64,000 bases of DNA from Cephalotus follicularis (GCA_001972305.1 BDDD01000375.1:414239-478238); one strand, 5' to 3'. Positions 1-12,233 are shown, counted from the stretch's first letter. Made by a program: numbers and translations. The notes: generated from the letters alone by a model not told the origin.

Positions 1-1186
1 ATCTATAACAATCAATCAATGACAGAAACTCAATGGTGGTGTATAAAACACCCAATCAATCAATCAATATCCTATAGAGCATGCGACCCCGGGTCAAAAA
101 TGTCAATTAGTTAGCAGTGATCAACCCACGGAAGGTAGTCCTTCAAAAAGGGTGGGAGATCTATCTATGGTTATCAGACTGATCAGGTCTGGAACTCATA
201 GATCTTCCAGCCTATGGCTGGGACAATACAGTCTCGTTGAGCTACAACCGAGGGAGCTACTGATACCGTTAGGGAGCTACGACCCTCTAGGGAGCATCAA
301 TCGACAATCAATCGGTACCGCTCATCAGCGGGTCAATACAATACAGTAAATGAAACGATCGGCGAAATAGGTGGACATAGTCAACAACCTAACATGTCGA
401 CACGAATCATAAGGTCGCTCTATAGGATTCATACAATACAATCAATCTGTCAGTACAATGTCATTTCAGTGTCAATAAGGGGTGATGTCTAGTGGAGAAA
501 TGGGAATATGCGTCCAACGTTCTGAACTTAGACTCACGACACTCATGACTCAAACAATCGATCAATCAATACAGTCATTAAAACCATTTTCAAACACATG
601 AACACCCCAAGTAAGGCTCCAGTCAAGTGGCATTGTGAAAAGAAGTTGAAAACCAACTTTAAAGTAGCTAAAAACTCCTTTTAGTCCTTTAGGCGTCGAT
701 GTCCTTGGTGAAAGACGTCGACGCATATTTAAAACGGTAGAAAGACGTCGATGTCTTTGAAAGACATCGATGTCTTTCCCTATTTGTGTAGAGATCTGGC
801 CGAAAGACGTCAATGTCCTTGGAGAAAGGCGTCGACGCGTTTCAATAAAATTAGCCTGGGAATGTGCATCGATGTTCAACATCGATGTCTTTCCTGGGGA
901 AAGACATCTCGAGGCAAAGGCGTCGATGTTTTTCAAAGACATCGATGTCTTTGCTGCAGAATCACAGATACAACACTCTGAAGCAAAAGACATCGACGTC
1001 CATGGGCTAGGGGTCGATGTCTTTGCTGGGCATGGTTGATTTTTGTGCAGAAAACCAGCCAATCTCATACCAGAATACAATTTTAAGCCATTGTTTGAAA
1101 ACCAAGGTTTAAAATAAATCATTTGAGCTTAGTAAAACTTGTTACAACCTTCAAAATCCAGTTTCAATCCTCCTAGATTAGTTAGA
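1..1186. repeat. Unidentified LTR-like repeat at left edge
   Basis: Non-coding repeat DNA truncated by the window edge on the left and abutting element A on the right. The first 560 bases hold many CAATCAAT stretches and a run of GGGAGCTAC-type repeats (about 238-300). Such sequence resembles minus-strand LTRs of plant gypsy elements, but I found no end motif, so identity and strand are uncertain. The short ORFs here come from the palindrome array and are not genes. Confidence 0.4.
691..1026. repeat. TCGA-palindrome array, AAAGACRTCGAYGTCTTT form
   Basis: About nine copies of a degenerate palindrome with irregular spacing of roughly 15-60 bases. Two copies (760-777 and 936-953) are the same perfect 18-base palindrome AAAGACATCGATGTCTTT; 741-758 differs by one base. 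Other copies differ mostly by C/T or G/A transitions, while the central TCGA is kept. The same motif recurs in at least two other elements of this window. Confidence 0.9.
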
Positions 1187-3452
1187 TTATTGCATGTGAA
1201 TACTATTTTTGAGCAGAGTTGCTTGATGTCTTGGGTTGATGTGTGTCCCTTGTTATTGAGTATTCATGCTTTTCTTGATATCATGTGTTGTTTTTTTCTC
1301 AGATACTGGTTACTCGTACTTGGATGTGAATGAGACTCATTATGGCTGGTAGAGGAGTGGGCGTTCGATCCCAATTCCATTAAGTAGTGCCATTGTCTAT
1401 GATGAACTGTTAGGTGTGACTGTGCCTGGGTTCCATACTCGGATCTGCTCATTTTGTTGGTCTATGATGGAATGATGTGTGGGAGTAGCCGAGGATCCGC
1501 TACTTTCTTTGGCCAGGCCATGATGGAGTCCTCGGACATGAGATTGTCGGCCAAGATGGTCTAAGTGGTGATACACTTACCTATGAGCCGAAGTTCTCCT
1601 CTGTCTTCTCGACAAGGGTGGAGCCGAGCAGTGATTCGCGAGTCCTTTGGACGATATTAACGCTATATGATTATCGACGAGGCAGCTCCTCGATTGATGT
1701 TCATATGGTGTAGTACTAAACTTGTGATTACCAGCGAGGGTGTGCTTGCGTAGCCCCTTTATTGATGTTCATGTAGTGAGGTGCGCCAACGTGTGATTGC
1801 CGATGAAGGAGTGCTTGCGTAGCCCTTCCATCGATGTTCATATGGTGGTCTGGAAGTGGTTATCTATATGCGTATATAAGGGAAGTGTACAGTCCTGTAG
1901 CCCATGACCTTGTTGATGGATTTCGGCGGAGCTGTTACTTATGTTTGCCGAGGTGGTTCCGGCTAGGGAAATGCGTGAGTATGATGTGTGCATGTGTGTG
2001 TCTAATTGTGCTTGTGATTGATGCAGTACCAGTAGTCCTCTTGATGATTGTTGATCCTTGGAGTCTTGATCATTTTTGTTGATCCTCGGATCCCCGACAT
2101 ATTATTATAACTTCTTGTTATTATCTTTCCTTGGGGTCAGTCATTGAGTTTGGTAGCTCTGATGTCTCCTCGGACTCTCATTTGTTTTTGATATTTATGT
2201 ACATCATCACCTCTTCCTTAGTATTGTTGAATAGCGGATATGTGGTGTCCTCGGCCCAGTTGGGGCTTGGCACGTTTGCCTTGTTCTTAGCACCCATTGG
2301 TGGTGGGTTGCTCAGGAAGTTCCCTAATCTTACTCACTAGTTAGTTGCACTAATCCCCTCTCAGTTTTGTGTGCAGAGGAAGCAGGAATGCAAATTTCTT
2401 GAGATCCACTAAGAGAAAACGTGTTGACAGAGGTAGACGTCTGACGCAAGCACCTTAGGATGGCTCCTCGGCCATGCTCGGCCTTCATGCATTTGGGGAA
2501 TACTTGGGGGTTTTTGTATAGATTTTATGATCTTAAGATCTGTAACCTCTTTTTATCATCTCTATAAATGAATCTTAGAGGATGAGAGTCCTCTGTATTT
2601 TTGAGGTATTTTTCCAGACGATCATGTATGGTTTACTGGATGTTTTTATATGCTTATATATGTCAGGTGATCTTCCTCTAACGGATGTGGATATCTTTTT
2701 CTCTAAGTCTGTAGACGCCAAGATGACTAGTGTGTCTTGGGAGTCCCCCGACCCTGGGCGGTGGAGTACACCTCCTCAGCCCATGCCTTATGTGAGAACA
2801 TAGGAGATCCTTCTCGGATCTTTAGAGAGCTGTTGGCCTGGCGCCGAGGTGCCTAGGAAGGGATGGTAAGGTTCATAAACTAGGCGGACCTTAAGTTTGA
2901 CCTTTCAGTTCGGGTTAGTTTGACCTTAAAATTGAATTTTGGTGGCGTCCTCGGGTGTCTTGTCCTCTGACGTAGCTAGCAGGCGTTAGGTACGAGTTTG
3001 AGGTTTTCCTTAGTTTTGCCCGACCTCCTGACCCCTGACCAGCTAAGTTACTTGAGATGTTTTGATGTATGAACCCAGGTGGATCTTTTGAGTGCACGGA
3101 CGTCGTGAGATTTTATCTCCTTAGTGTAAGTTGAACATTTGGAGGACCTAGGGTTGTTATCCTCTGTAAGGTGTTTGTCCCTGGGCCTTAGAGTTGATCA
3201 CAGGCTTAAGGCTTCGTTATACGTTGTCGTTTCCTATGCTCGGGCGTTGCTTTGTTTTAATGCCTTAGAGTACGTGGTTCTTTGGAGAGCTTGGTTCTCC
3301 TCTGCAGTGTGTTTCCACGCCTGCTCTCCTAGCCTTGAGTGTTAGGCTTTAGTGTTGGTGCTTTGGTGACCGAGGTTAGGGATCCAGGCGGAGGATCCTT
3401 CCTCTTGGCACGGCCGCCCTCTGGCGGGGGTGGTCGGGAACAGGGCGTGTCA
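1187..3452 (+). repeat. Element A 5' LTR, 3' portion
   Basis: Ends in GGGCGTGTCA at 3443-3452, followed by six bases and a degraded initiator-Met PBS. Its first 97 bases are identical to the last 97 bases of the right LTR fragment. The first part of the LTR, which begins TGTAACGACCCG in the right copy, is missing. The small ORFs in this interval have no recognisable domain. Confidence 0.8.
1669..1853 (+). repeat. Imperfect tandem repeat in element A LTR
   Basis: Three diverged copies starting near 1669, 1726 and 1795. Each has a GATTRYCGR-type start, a CTTGCGTAGCCC-like middle in the last two copies, and a GATGTTCATRT end. Unit length varies from about 57 to 69 bases. Subrepeats like this are common in long gypsy LTRs. 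Confidence 0.65.
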
Positions 3453-3458
3453 GCTTTT

Positions 3459-3470
3459 TGGTATTCGAGA
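3459..3470 (+). other. Element A primer-binding site, degraded
   Basis: TGGTATTCGAGA lies six bases after the LTR end and resembles the plant initiator tRNA-Met PBS TGGTATCAGAGC. It is mutated in the second half. The same GCTT-type spacer precedes the PBS in element C. Confidence 0.65.
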
Positions 3471-3580
3471 TGATTGGTTTAGTTCCTTGTGTTTTCTTTG
3501 GAGTCTTTTGGGGGTATGCATTGCATGCATTTCATGTAGTATACTTGTTAGTAATACCCTAACCTTGAATGTGAAGGTAG

Positions 3581-4770
3581 ATGGTGCCTCAGCGTCAACC
3601 CAGAGCACGTGGTCGGGTCAGAGGAAGAGAAACCTCCCCACCACATGTGGATCAAGAACTGCCTCCTGTTGAGCCTGATGTGCAGGCAAACCCTGAGGTG
3701 GTTGGACCAGAGACTGGACCGGCTGTGGCAGCCAAGGTCCCAGCAGCATAGGTACCTCCTCTGATTGGTATGGGTAATCAAGCTGAGTGGATGGAGTTTG
3801 CTACAATGATAGCACAAGCGTTGAGTGGTTCTTGACCTCAAGCTCTACCAGTTGAACGTATGCAACGTTTAGGCGCTACAACCTTTGAGGGTACGGACGA
3901 TCCAGCGGATGCAGAGGCATGGCTGAATCATCTTGAGATGATCTTTGTACAGATGGGAGTTTCAGACGACTCACGCGTTGGACTTGCAATCTTCTCGGTA
4001 AGGAAGAATGCTCTTCAATGGTGGGAAGCTCTCCAGGATAGGCATGCCGATGTTGCGGTGATCTCTTGGGACGTGCTTAAAAGAGAGTTTTGCCAGTACT
4101 TCTTGCCATCTACTTTTGTGAAAGAGAAGAGGATAGAGTTTTTCCACTTATGTCAGGGGAATATAACTGTGCACAATATGAATATCATTTAATGGAGTTG
4201 TCTCACTTTGCTCCGACATTGGTTGCATACCAAGAGGAGAGGTGTGAGAAATTTTTGGATGGGTTGAGGCCCAAGGTGAGACATACTGTGGCAGCAACCA
4301 ATTGGACTATCTTTGGAGATTTGGTGGAATCTGCCAAGAGTGTTGAGCAAAGTATCACAGAGTAGAGGAATCGACAAGATAGAGGACAGAAGAGAGATGG
4401 ACAACAGGCTGCTCAATGGGAGGGTTCCTCCCGAGGACAGGGAAAACGGAGGAAGTGTTTCCCCCACAAACAAGCCGATGGTGGAAACCAAGGACAGGCC
4501 AAGTCTGATGGGCAGGGGAAGTTTTCTCCACAGCAGACGAATCCTCCTACAGCCAGTGGTGCACAGCAGAGGACGTATCAGAGTTCATCAGCTTCTCAGC
4601 AACCTCTAAGGTGTCAGAGGTGTGGTCGTACTCACTTTGGCAATTGCAAAGCAGAGACCCGAGAATGTTTCCAGTGTGGACAGGTTGGACATATCAAGAT
4701 GAATTGCCCACAGGCTCAGCAGACCTCGACGATGCCTGGACCGGCTGCTTTGAGTAGACAATTCGCGTGA
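3581..4770 (+). pseudogene. gag: Element A gag polyprotein (broken)
   Basis: Gag forms the virus-like particle and binds element RNA. Translation from ATG 3581 runs in one frame to about 4190, with in-frame stops near 3749 and 3832. It contains the retrotransposon gag domain (motifs DAEAWL, LQWWEAL and LKREFCQYF). The reading frame then shifts near 4170-4190 and continues through FLDGLRP to a cysteine-rich region at about 4610-4710. There two zinc-knuckle-like motifs are seen, the second being CFQCGQVGHIKMNC. A stop follows the knuckles. The frameshift and stops rule out a full-length product. Confidence 0.85.
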
Positions 4771-4797
4771 GCCAGAGGTGGATATGCAGCCTCGCAA

Positions 4798-6510
4798 GTG
4801 GGTTCATCCAAGGCCAGTGGTAGCCGTCAGCAAGGCAGACCTACAGCGACTGCCAGAGTCTGTGCTCTGAACAAAGAGGATGCTCTCGGATCCACGGATG
4901 TGGCTATAGGTAAGGCTCTTATCTTTGGCAAAGAGGCCACGGTTTTGTTTGACATGGGAGCCTCTTTATCTTTTATTGCCCATGCATTTTACATTTATGC
5001 ATGTGGTGAGTTGAGTTCCTTGGACAAGGAGATCGTTGTATCTGTTCCTACGGGCCAGAGTTACCATGAAGGATGAGTTTACAGAGGTTGTGATGTTGTG
5101 ATCAAGGGGCAGAGTTTTGTAGCTAACCTTATCCCCTCAAGATTAAGGATTTTTATGCCATCCTGGGTATGGATTGGCTGGTGAGGCACCAAGCAGTGGT
5201 TGATTATTCGCAGAAGGTTTTTTCCTTTTGTTTGCCCAACGAGTCAGGCATGGAGTTAGTCTGCGAGCAGTGCTCAGCACCTCTGAAAATGATCTCAGCT
5301 ATGGTTGCACGTAAGGCCTTAGGGAAAGGTGCACAAGGATTCTTATCTCATGTGGTAGAAACTCGGATGTCTAAGCAAGAGGTAACGGACATACCCGTGG
5401 TTTGTGAGTTCCCCGATGTTTTTCCTGATGAGTTACCAGGTCCTCCTCCTGACAGGGAGATAGACTTTGAGATTGAGTTGATCCCTGGTGCATCTCCTAT
5501 ATCCCTTGCTCCTTACCGTATGGCACCGGTAGAGTTGAAGGAGTTAAAGGTGCAGTTAGAAGACTTGTTGGATAAAGGATTTATTCGACCTAGTAGTTCT
5601 CCATGGGGTGCTCCGGTCCTGTTCGTGAAGAAAAAGGATAGAGCTATGTGTTTGTGTATCGACTATAGGCAGCTCAATAAGGTCACTGTGCGTAACAAGT
5701 ATCCGTTGCCGAGGATAGATGACTTGTTTGACCAGTTGCGAAACGCCTGTGTGTTCTCTAAGATAGATCTTCGGTCTGGATATCACCAGTTGAAGGTGAG
5801 GGAAGAGGACGTTCCGAAGACATTTTTTAGATCTCAGTATGGTCTCAATGAGTTCTCAGTTATGCCATTTGGGCTAACAATGCACCGGCCGCTTTCATGG
5901 ATCTGATGAATCGGGTGTTTCGACCTTTCTTGGACACTTTTGTGGTGGTGTTCATAGACGTGATGGTGTACTCGCGGAGTATGGCCGAGCACGAGGAACA
6001 TCTGAAGATCATTTTGCAGACCTTGAGAAACCATGAGTTGTATGCTAAGCTCAGTAAGTGTGAGTTTTGGTTGGACAAGGTTGTGTATTTGGGTCATGTG
6101 ATCTCGGGCCAAGGTGTTGAGGTGTACCCGAGGAAGGTCGAGGCTGTGTTAGCTTGGGAGAGACCTAAGAGCGTACCCGAGGTGCGCAGTTTCCTCAAAC
6201 TTGCTGGCTATTACCGAGGATTTGTTGAGGGATTCTCGACAATAGCGGCTCCTCTGTCAAAGTTGTCGAGGAAAGATGTGAAGTTTCTATGGTCAGAGGA
6301 CTGTGAGAAGAGCTTCCAGACATTGAAGGATAGGTTAACGTCAGCTCCAGTGTTGACCCTTCCTTTTCCAGGTGTTAGTTTTGTGGTGTACAGTGATGCT
6401 TCTCTGCATGGCCTTGGTTGTGTGTTAATGCAAGAGGGGAAGGTCATTGCCTATGCTTCTCGGCAATTGAAGGTTCATGAGCTCAATTACCCTACCCATG
6501 ACTTGGAGTA
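4798..6510 (+). pseudogene. pol: Element A protease-RT-RNase H, first part (broken)
   Basis: The aspartic protease motif reads DMGAS near 4950 where the family has DSGAS or DTGAS. After a frameshift near 5140-5165 the RT runs from about 5500 ([31 protein letters not shown]). A second shift occurs near 5875. The catalytic YADD/FIDD box reads FIDVMVYS (about 5953), so the second aspartate is lost and the enzyme would be inactive. RNase H begins with VVYSDAS near 6382 and is cut at 6510 by solo LTR B. Confidence 0.9.
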
Positions 6511-7227
6511 TGTAACGCCCCAAACCCCAAGGGTCAACCCCCAAGGTTTGACGCTCTACGACAGTACCAATCATTTATAACAATTCAGCGGAAATTTAAA
6601 ACATTTAATAATAAGATAATGCATGCGGAATAGTCCAATAAAATATCACTTATGTGGATAAAGCCCAATGTATACTTCACTGTTTATAAAAGCTATGTCA
6701 TAAGCCGGTAGGTCATAAAACAAATATACAATATCCTTATGCATCTGGGTCGTCAAACTGCAAGAAAAGGGAGGAGACTCACCCGGGGCTTCAATCCTCA
6801 GCTTGCTGTAAGCTCCATATGTACCTGACCCATTATATTTCAATGCAATGGGTCAGTGACCACTGGTCGTGTAGGAATTACCACCATGCATTTATGAAAT
6901 GCAGATGCAACAAGCATATGCAAATGAGATATGCAATCACAGTACAATCCATACAGTCCATTCAGTGCAATCATTCATTCCATAACAATCTTTAACAGTC
7001 ATTAACAATCCTTATAAATCCTTCCTCAGCATCCCCTACTTAAGGAGGAGCGGTAACACACTCCAGACGTTAGAGGCATAGGAGTCGGGACAGGAATAAA
7101 CATTATATTTTACGCAGACCAGTTCCTCAGGTCCTCGGCTTTAGGAAAAGCAATATACTCGCTCTAGGCATTACAGGCAAAGGAGAGGAACCTAGACATT
7201 CACTATACCATAACAGTCATTCAGTCA

Positions 7228-7462
7228 GCGCGGCTCAACTCGGTCGGTGATCCATTGGCTCATCTCAGTTGGTGATCCAACGGCTCATCTCAATCGGTGA
7301 TCCACTCGGCTATCTCGGTGACCTACCTGGTTCAGCTCAATTTGGTGACCCATTAGGTCATCTCGGAATTAGTCTTACTGGATCAATCTCGGTGGTGATC
7401 CGCGTAGGGCTCATGTCAGTGGTGATCCCCGTAGGGCTCATCTCGGTGGTGATCCAGTACAG
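7228..7462. repeat. GGTGATCC subrepeats in solo LTR B
   Basis: Repeated GGTGATCC or GGTGACC words separated by GGCTCATCTC-like words with a period of roughly 28-35 bases. They are tandemly arranged and diverged. Confidence 0.6.
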
Positions 7463-8254
7463 TACATTACACTACACTATATTAACACTACACTAACATT
7501 ACATTGTGGGGTCTGCCCTTATCACTTAATTACACTACATTTATTATACTTATCATTCCTATATATATATATATATTGCACTCATCATTCCTATACTGCA
7601 CTTATCATTATTATAATCCCTTTCACAGTTGCATTATGCAATCTAGCACTCAGGTACGTTACAATGCATGCATGGAACGCATGCAGAGGAGACTTTGGGC
7701 GCATTACTCATGGGGCACATGCAAGCAATGCCGGGGTGTTATTCTTACATCCTGGAGTACTTAGCCACATTCCCTGGCATGCATGGAATGCACATGGGGC
7801 GCTGCTTGGCGCATAAAGCATGCATAGGATGCCATATTAGTATACTAGGACGCATGCATGCATGTCATGGTTGGGTGTCATCTCGGATGCATGCAATCCC
7901 TCACTTAAGCGTCTTCTCTTCCTAGACGCATATGTGGAGCGAGCTCGGGCGTATGGCACAAGGCAGCCATGGTGCATGGCACAGGTGTATCCCTGGATGC
8001 ATGGCCTCGTACGTAAGTCACCGTTCACCTGTATGGTGAGGTTACAGCGATCAATTGCATGTTCTAACGCATGAGTAACGTGTATGGTTCCTTCTCTGCA
8101 TGCTCTGGATGCATACTAGGCATGCTCGGGCTCTTAACGCTACCTACAGGGGAGGCACACTCAAGACGTCACCCATGGGGAGCTCAGTCGCCTTGAACGC
8201 CTGACAATGACACCTAGGAGCACGGCTCCTCAGCGTATGACACTTTGAGCACAT

Positions 8255-8720
8255 AGAGATGGCACCTTGTACGTGTGCCATATTGAGAGAGTCCAGCATC
8301 CGAATCTTCGTGCTCGGGGCGCATGGTGCCTCAGGAGCTCAAGCGTTATGTCACGTCAGGACGCATAGCACTAGGAAGCTCAGACCTGTCACCGGGCATG
8401 CTAGGAACATACAGAGGAGAGCCTGGCCATTGTATAGCGTTTGGAAGCTAAACACTATGCCATGATCGGGACGCATGGCATGGTGGCTTGGTGTGTCTTC
8501 GGCATTGGCAGGGGAGAGCCATGGTTGGCACCTCGGCAGTGGCTCCTCGGTACCTCAGCAATGGCACCTTGGCACCTCGAGAGCAAGACGGTGGCACCTC
8601 AGGCGCATGACGGTGGCACCCCGACACCTCGGGCGCATAACGGTGGCACCCTGGGTGCATGACAGTGGCACCTCGGCACGTGGCCATCTCGGCTCATGGC
8701 AGAGGATGGCGTGCTCAGAT
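8255..8720. repeat. GC-rich GGCACCTCGG / GCATGGCA subrepeats in solo LTR B
   Basis: A GC-rich stretch built of GTGGCACC, CTCGGCACC and GGCGCATGAC words in irregular order, densest at 8525-8690. The surrounding 7660-8940 region is also rich in GCATG words. It opens several overlapping ORFs on both strands, none with a recognisable domain, so these are judged repeat artefacts. Confidence 0.6.
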
Positions 8721-9566
8721 GCGTGGCAGAGGATGGCTTAGCATGCGCTAGATGTTTAGACGCATGGCAGAGGAGGACTATGCATGCTCGGCGCATGACA
8801 ATAACAAGCTTGGGCAAGTCATGGGGCGTAGTTTGGGTACGGTTATGCTAGGGCGCTAGCTCACATGCTCAAGATGCATGTTGGAGCACAGCGCGCATGT
8901 CAAGCGCCTTACCTCACATGCTCGGGTTCATGCGTCCTTGTGCATAATTACTCATTCCATATTTACACAATAATCTAATACCCACAAATTTCATAGGACC
9001 ATTATATACAATCTATCCTTGCACTCATTCATTTAGTACATTATATTATAGTATACGACATATACAATAAACACCAGCACTGAGTAGGTAGTAGAACCTA
9101 CCTGGAGTCCGACGAAGTTTCTATGCAATTCCTTTTTGCTCAGCTCCCCCTTCTTCCTCTAATTCTTCTTCCTTTGCTCACTGGACCATTCTTTCCTCGT
9201 TTCTTCCTTTCCAAAACAGCAGCAGCCTTCTCCCACTCTTCTCCTTTCCTCTTTATAGCCAATCCAAGGAAGGCTCTAGAATTTGCTACACAATTCTACC
9301 ATCTTCAACACTAATTTGGGCCTGGTGATATTAAAATGGTCAGCCCAACATCACTTGCTCATTTATCAATAATTGGTCCAATACCATAGGACTTATTCAA
9401 GGCCCAACACTCTTATTCTTCCTTAATTCCAATTCGGCTCATAATCATTTCCAAGCCCAATTAATATCACATTTTGAGCCCGATTTCCATTCTTTTCTCC
9501 TTTAAATAGTTTGGCCCATCCAATATCCAGTCTTTTATATAATAAATTTTTGGGTATTACAGAGTA

Positions 9567-10666
9567 AGCTGCGGTGGTGTTTGCTTTGAAGATATGGCGT
9601 CATTATCTGTATAGTGAAGTCTGTCAGATCTTTACAGACCACCAGAGTTTGAGGTATTTGTCTTCTCAACCACAATTGAACATGAGGCAGAGGAGGTGGA
9701 TCTAGCTCATCAAGGATTATGATTGTACCATTAAGTATCATCCTAGTTAGGACAACATGGTTGCTGATGCATTGAGCAGGAAGTCCTTTGTTTCCTTAGC
9801 TCACATACAGTTGGTTTACTTACCAATGTTGAACAGTTGAGATCTTTGAGGGTAGAGCTGTCTATCGAGGACAGTGGAGCGATGTTGGCTTCTCTGCAAG
9901 TGAGGTCTGTTTGGGAAGAGCAGATCCGAGGAGCGCAAGAGAAGGACTGACGGTTGGCTAAGTTAATGAAACAAGTCAGAAAAGGTTCTCGGACTGACTT
10001 CCACATCATAGGTGACGATGCTCTGATGTTTGAGCAGAGGATATGTGTGCCACATGTTGAGACGATCAAGCAAGAGATTTTGGAGGAAGCTCATCATTCT
10101 CCTTGGTCGATGCATCTTGGAAGTACCAAGATGTATCGTGATCTAAGGCAATCTTTTTGGTGGCGTGGCATGAAGCGTGAGATTTCAAGGTTCGTGGCAA
10201 GATGCTTGATGTGCCAGCAGGTGAAGGCTGAGTGACAGAAGCCCTCAGGTCTTCTCCAACCACTTCCTATCCCATAGTGGAAATGGGATAACATATCAAT
10301 GGACTTTGTCACAGGCTTTCCTCGGACGAGGAGTAAGCATGATGCTATCTAGGTGATTGTCGATCGTCTGACCAAGTCTGTTCACTTCTTACGGATAAGG
10401 AAGGACATTAGTTTGGACAAGTTAGCTCAGTTTTATGTGGACGGTGTGATCAGGTTACATGGGATTCCTAGCAGCATTGTTTCAGACAGGGATCCGAGGT
10501 TCACTTCAAGGTTCTGATGGAGCTTGCAGAGGACGTTGGGTACGAAGTTGCGACTCAATACGGCGTACCATCCTTAGACTGATGGGAAGTCTGAGCATGC
10601 TATCCAAATTCTTGAGGACATGTTGAGAGCCCGCGTTATGGATTTCTGATGGAGTTGGGATGATCG
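9567..10666 (+). pseudogene. pol: Element A RNase H (end) and integrase N-terminal/core part
   Basis: Coding resumes after the solo LTR with RNase H residues ([28 protein letters not shown]). The integrase follows: the zinc-binding part (SMHLGSTKMYRDL, CLMCQQVKAE), then the core ([28 protein letters not shown]). The catalytic aspartates and glutamate are visible, but stops occur at about 10213, 10276, 10348, 10515 and 10647. Several of these could come from single transitions. No functional integrase can be made. Confidence 0.85.
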
Positions 10667-10667
10667 C

Positions 10668-11369
10668 TTGACTTTGATCGAGTTTGCCTACAACAATAGC
10701 TATCAATCGAGCATTGGCATGGCTCCTTATGAGGCTTTGTATGGAAGACGTTGTCGAACCCCTTTATCTTGGAATGAAGTGGGAGAACACCAGTTGTTGG
10801 GACCGGAATTGGTCCGAGATGCAGCAGAGAAGGTGAAGGTGATCAGAGATCATCTGCGGGCGGCTCAAAGTAGGCAGAAGAGTTATGCAAACAAACACCG
10901 TAAGGACTTGAAATTCTCAGTAGGTGATAAGGTGTTCCTCAGAGTATCACCATACACGAGAATTGTTCGTTTTGGCAAGCGTGGAAAGCTTTACCCGAGG
11001 TACATAGGTCCCTTTGAGATCATGCAGAGGATCGGGCCAGTGGCTTATCGTCTGGCATTGCCTTCAGAGTTAGCCAGAGTGCATGATGTGTTCCATGCAT
11101 CCGTGCTGAGCAAGTACGTTGCTGATCCTTCCAATGTGTTGGTAGAGCCGATTGTGTTGTCCAAGGAGGATCTACCAGTCTTGGTTTATGAGGAAGCCCC
11201 AAAACAAATTATGGATCGTCGAGAACAAGTGCTGAGGAACAAGACCATTCCGTTGGTGAAGGTCTTGTGGAGGAACCATGTAGCAGAGGACGCTACGTGG
11301 GAGAGCGAGGACCATATTAGGGAACGTTACCCAGACTTGTTCCACAAATCAGAGCAAGAATTTTGAGGA
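10668..11369 (+). CDS. Element A integrase C-terminal region with chromodomain-like end
   Basis: An open 232-codon stretch, the longest undamaged part of element A. It holds the integrase tail ([20 protein letters not shown], the GKRGKLYPRYIGPFEI module, HDVFHASVLSKY). It ends with a chromodomain-like segment (VLRNKTIPLVKVLWRNH, ATWESEDHIRERYP). Such a tail is typical of chromoviruses and is thought to guide integration to particular chromatin. It is a fragment of a dead polyprotein, not a gene with its own start. Confidence 0.85.
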
Positions 11370-11380
11370 CACAATTCCTT

Positions 11381-12233
11381 AAAGGGGGAGAGGATGTAAC
11401 GACCCGTATTAATTTTGGATAAATTAATGTTTGGGCCCTAGAATTTTTTTTTCTTTTTCTCCTTGCTTGAGTTCGGTTTTGGAATTGTGGCATAAGGCCC
11501 TTTGGACATGTGTTGAGTAAAGAGTTGGAAAAGTGTTGAATGAAGAATGAAGAGAAAGGGAATATATTTTTGTGGTGCCTTGGGAAGTGTGAAGCTTCTT
11601 GAGGAAGTTTTGTTTGATTGGTGGCAATTGATTTCAGCTGATGAGAGGTGATGTTGCTCATTCTGTTAGTCAGTTCATTGGGAGAAGTTTGCTGAAGATT
11701 TGTTTCCTTTCTTCTTCTTCCTTCTTCTTCTTTCTCCTTGAAGCTTCGTTCATCATCTGAGGTTGGAACTACCTTACCAATCAACGCGTTTAGCAGGTAA
11801 GTGTTGTCCTCGGCTTGGTTATGGTGTGCAGCTTCGACGGAAGAGTAATGGTTTGTGAGACCGAGGAAGAGCTTGGCTCTAGTACTTGTACATGTGTGTG
11901 GTTCATGCATGCTCCTCGGACGTTTGTTGGTTAGTTATGGCTAAGCTGTGTATGTTGATCTTGTAGAGGAGGATCCAGGCGCGGAGTCCGCACAACAGGG
12001 AAGCTAGCAGAGGACTGCAGATACTAGTGAGTGTGCTGTTTTCCTTTCCTATAATTTGATACTGAGAGTCTATTTTTGAATATGCTTTTCCATGATATTA
12101 TATTTTATCAGGATTCTTCTCCTATTATCTTGTTGGTTATTGCATGTGAATACTATTTTTGAGCAGAGTTGCTTGATGTCTTGGGTTGATGTGTGTCCCT
12201 TGTTATTGAGTATTCATGCTTTTCTTGATATCA
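11381..12233 (+). repeat. Element A PPT and 3' LTR (truncated)
   Basis: The purine tract AAAGGGGGAGAGGA (11381-11394) precedes the LTR start TGTAACGACCCG at 11395. The LTR is cut at 12233, where sequence related to a SIRE-type LTR begins. The last 97 bases equal 1187-1283. A minus-strand ORF across 11317-11910 has no domain and is not annotated as a gene. Confidence 0.8.

Larger units (their letters stand above)
6511..9561 (-). mobile_element. Solo LTR B inserted in element A RNase H
   Basis: Starts TGTAACGCCCC and ends GGGTATTACA, flanked by the 5-base duplication GAGTA at 6506-6510 and 9562-9566. Element A coding sequence resumes directly after it. The ends suggest a minus-strand LTR (TGTAATACCC start and GGGGCGTTACA end). 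A stretch near 6827-6877 is the reverse complement of a motif in the LTR of element C (GACCAGTGGTCGCTGACCCA-like, near 37884). No coding domain or internal region is present, so a 3.05 kb solo LTR is the simplest reading. Confidence 0.85.
1187..12233 (+). mobile_element. Element A: decayed Ty3/gypsy chromovirus-like retrotransposon
   Basis: Order is LTR part, PBS, gag, protease, RT, RNase H, integrase with a chromodomain-like end, PPT, LTR part. This order (integrase after RNase H) is diagnostic of Ty3/gypsy. Both LTRs are incomplete: the left lacks its beginning and the right lacks its end, with a 97-base identical overlap (1187-1283 and 12137-12233), giving an implied full LTR near 3 kb. 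Several frameshifts and stops, plus solo LTR B inside RNase H, show that it is an old, immobile copy. No TCGA-palindrome array was seen in it. Confidence 0.9.

Noticed and set aside
691-1026. CRISPR-like array of palindromic repeats
   Set aside because: Repeats are degenerate, spacers are irregular and often shorter than 20 bases, and the context is plant LTR retrotransposons.
562-1122. 186-codon minus-strand ORF and overlapping plus-strand ORFs
   Set aside because: They run through the palindrome array on both strands; open frames result from the repeated motif, with no domain.
11317-11910. 197-codon minus-strand ORF
   Set aside because: Lies antisense across the end of pol, PPT and LTR of element A; no recognisable domain.
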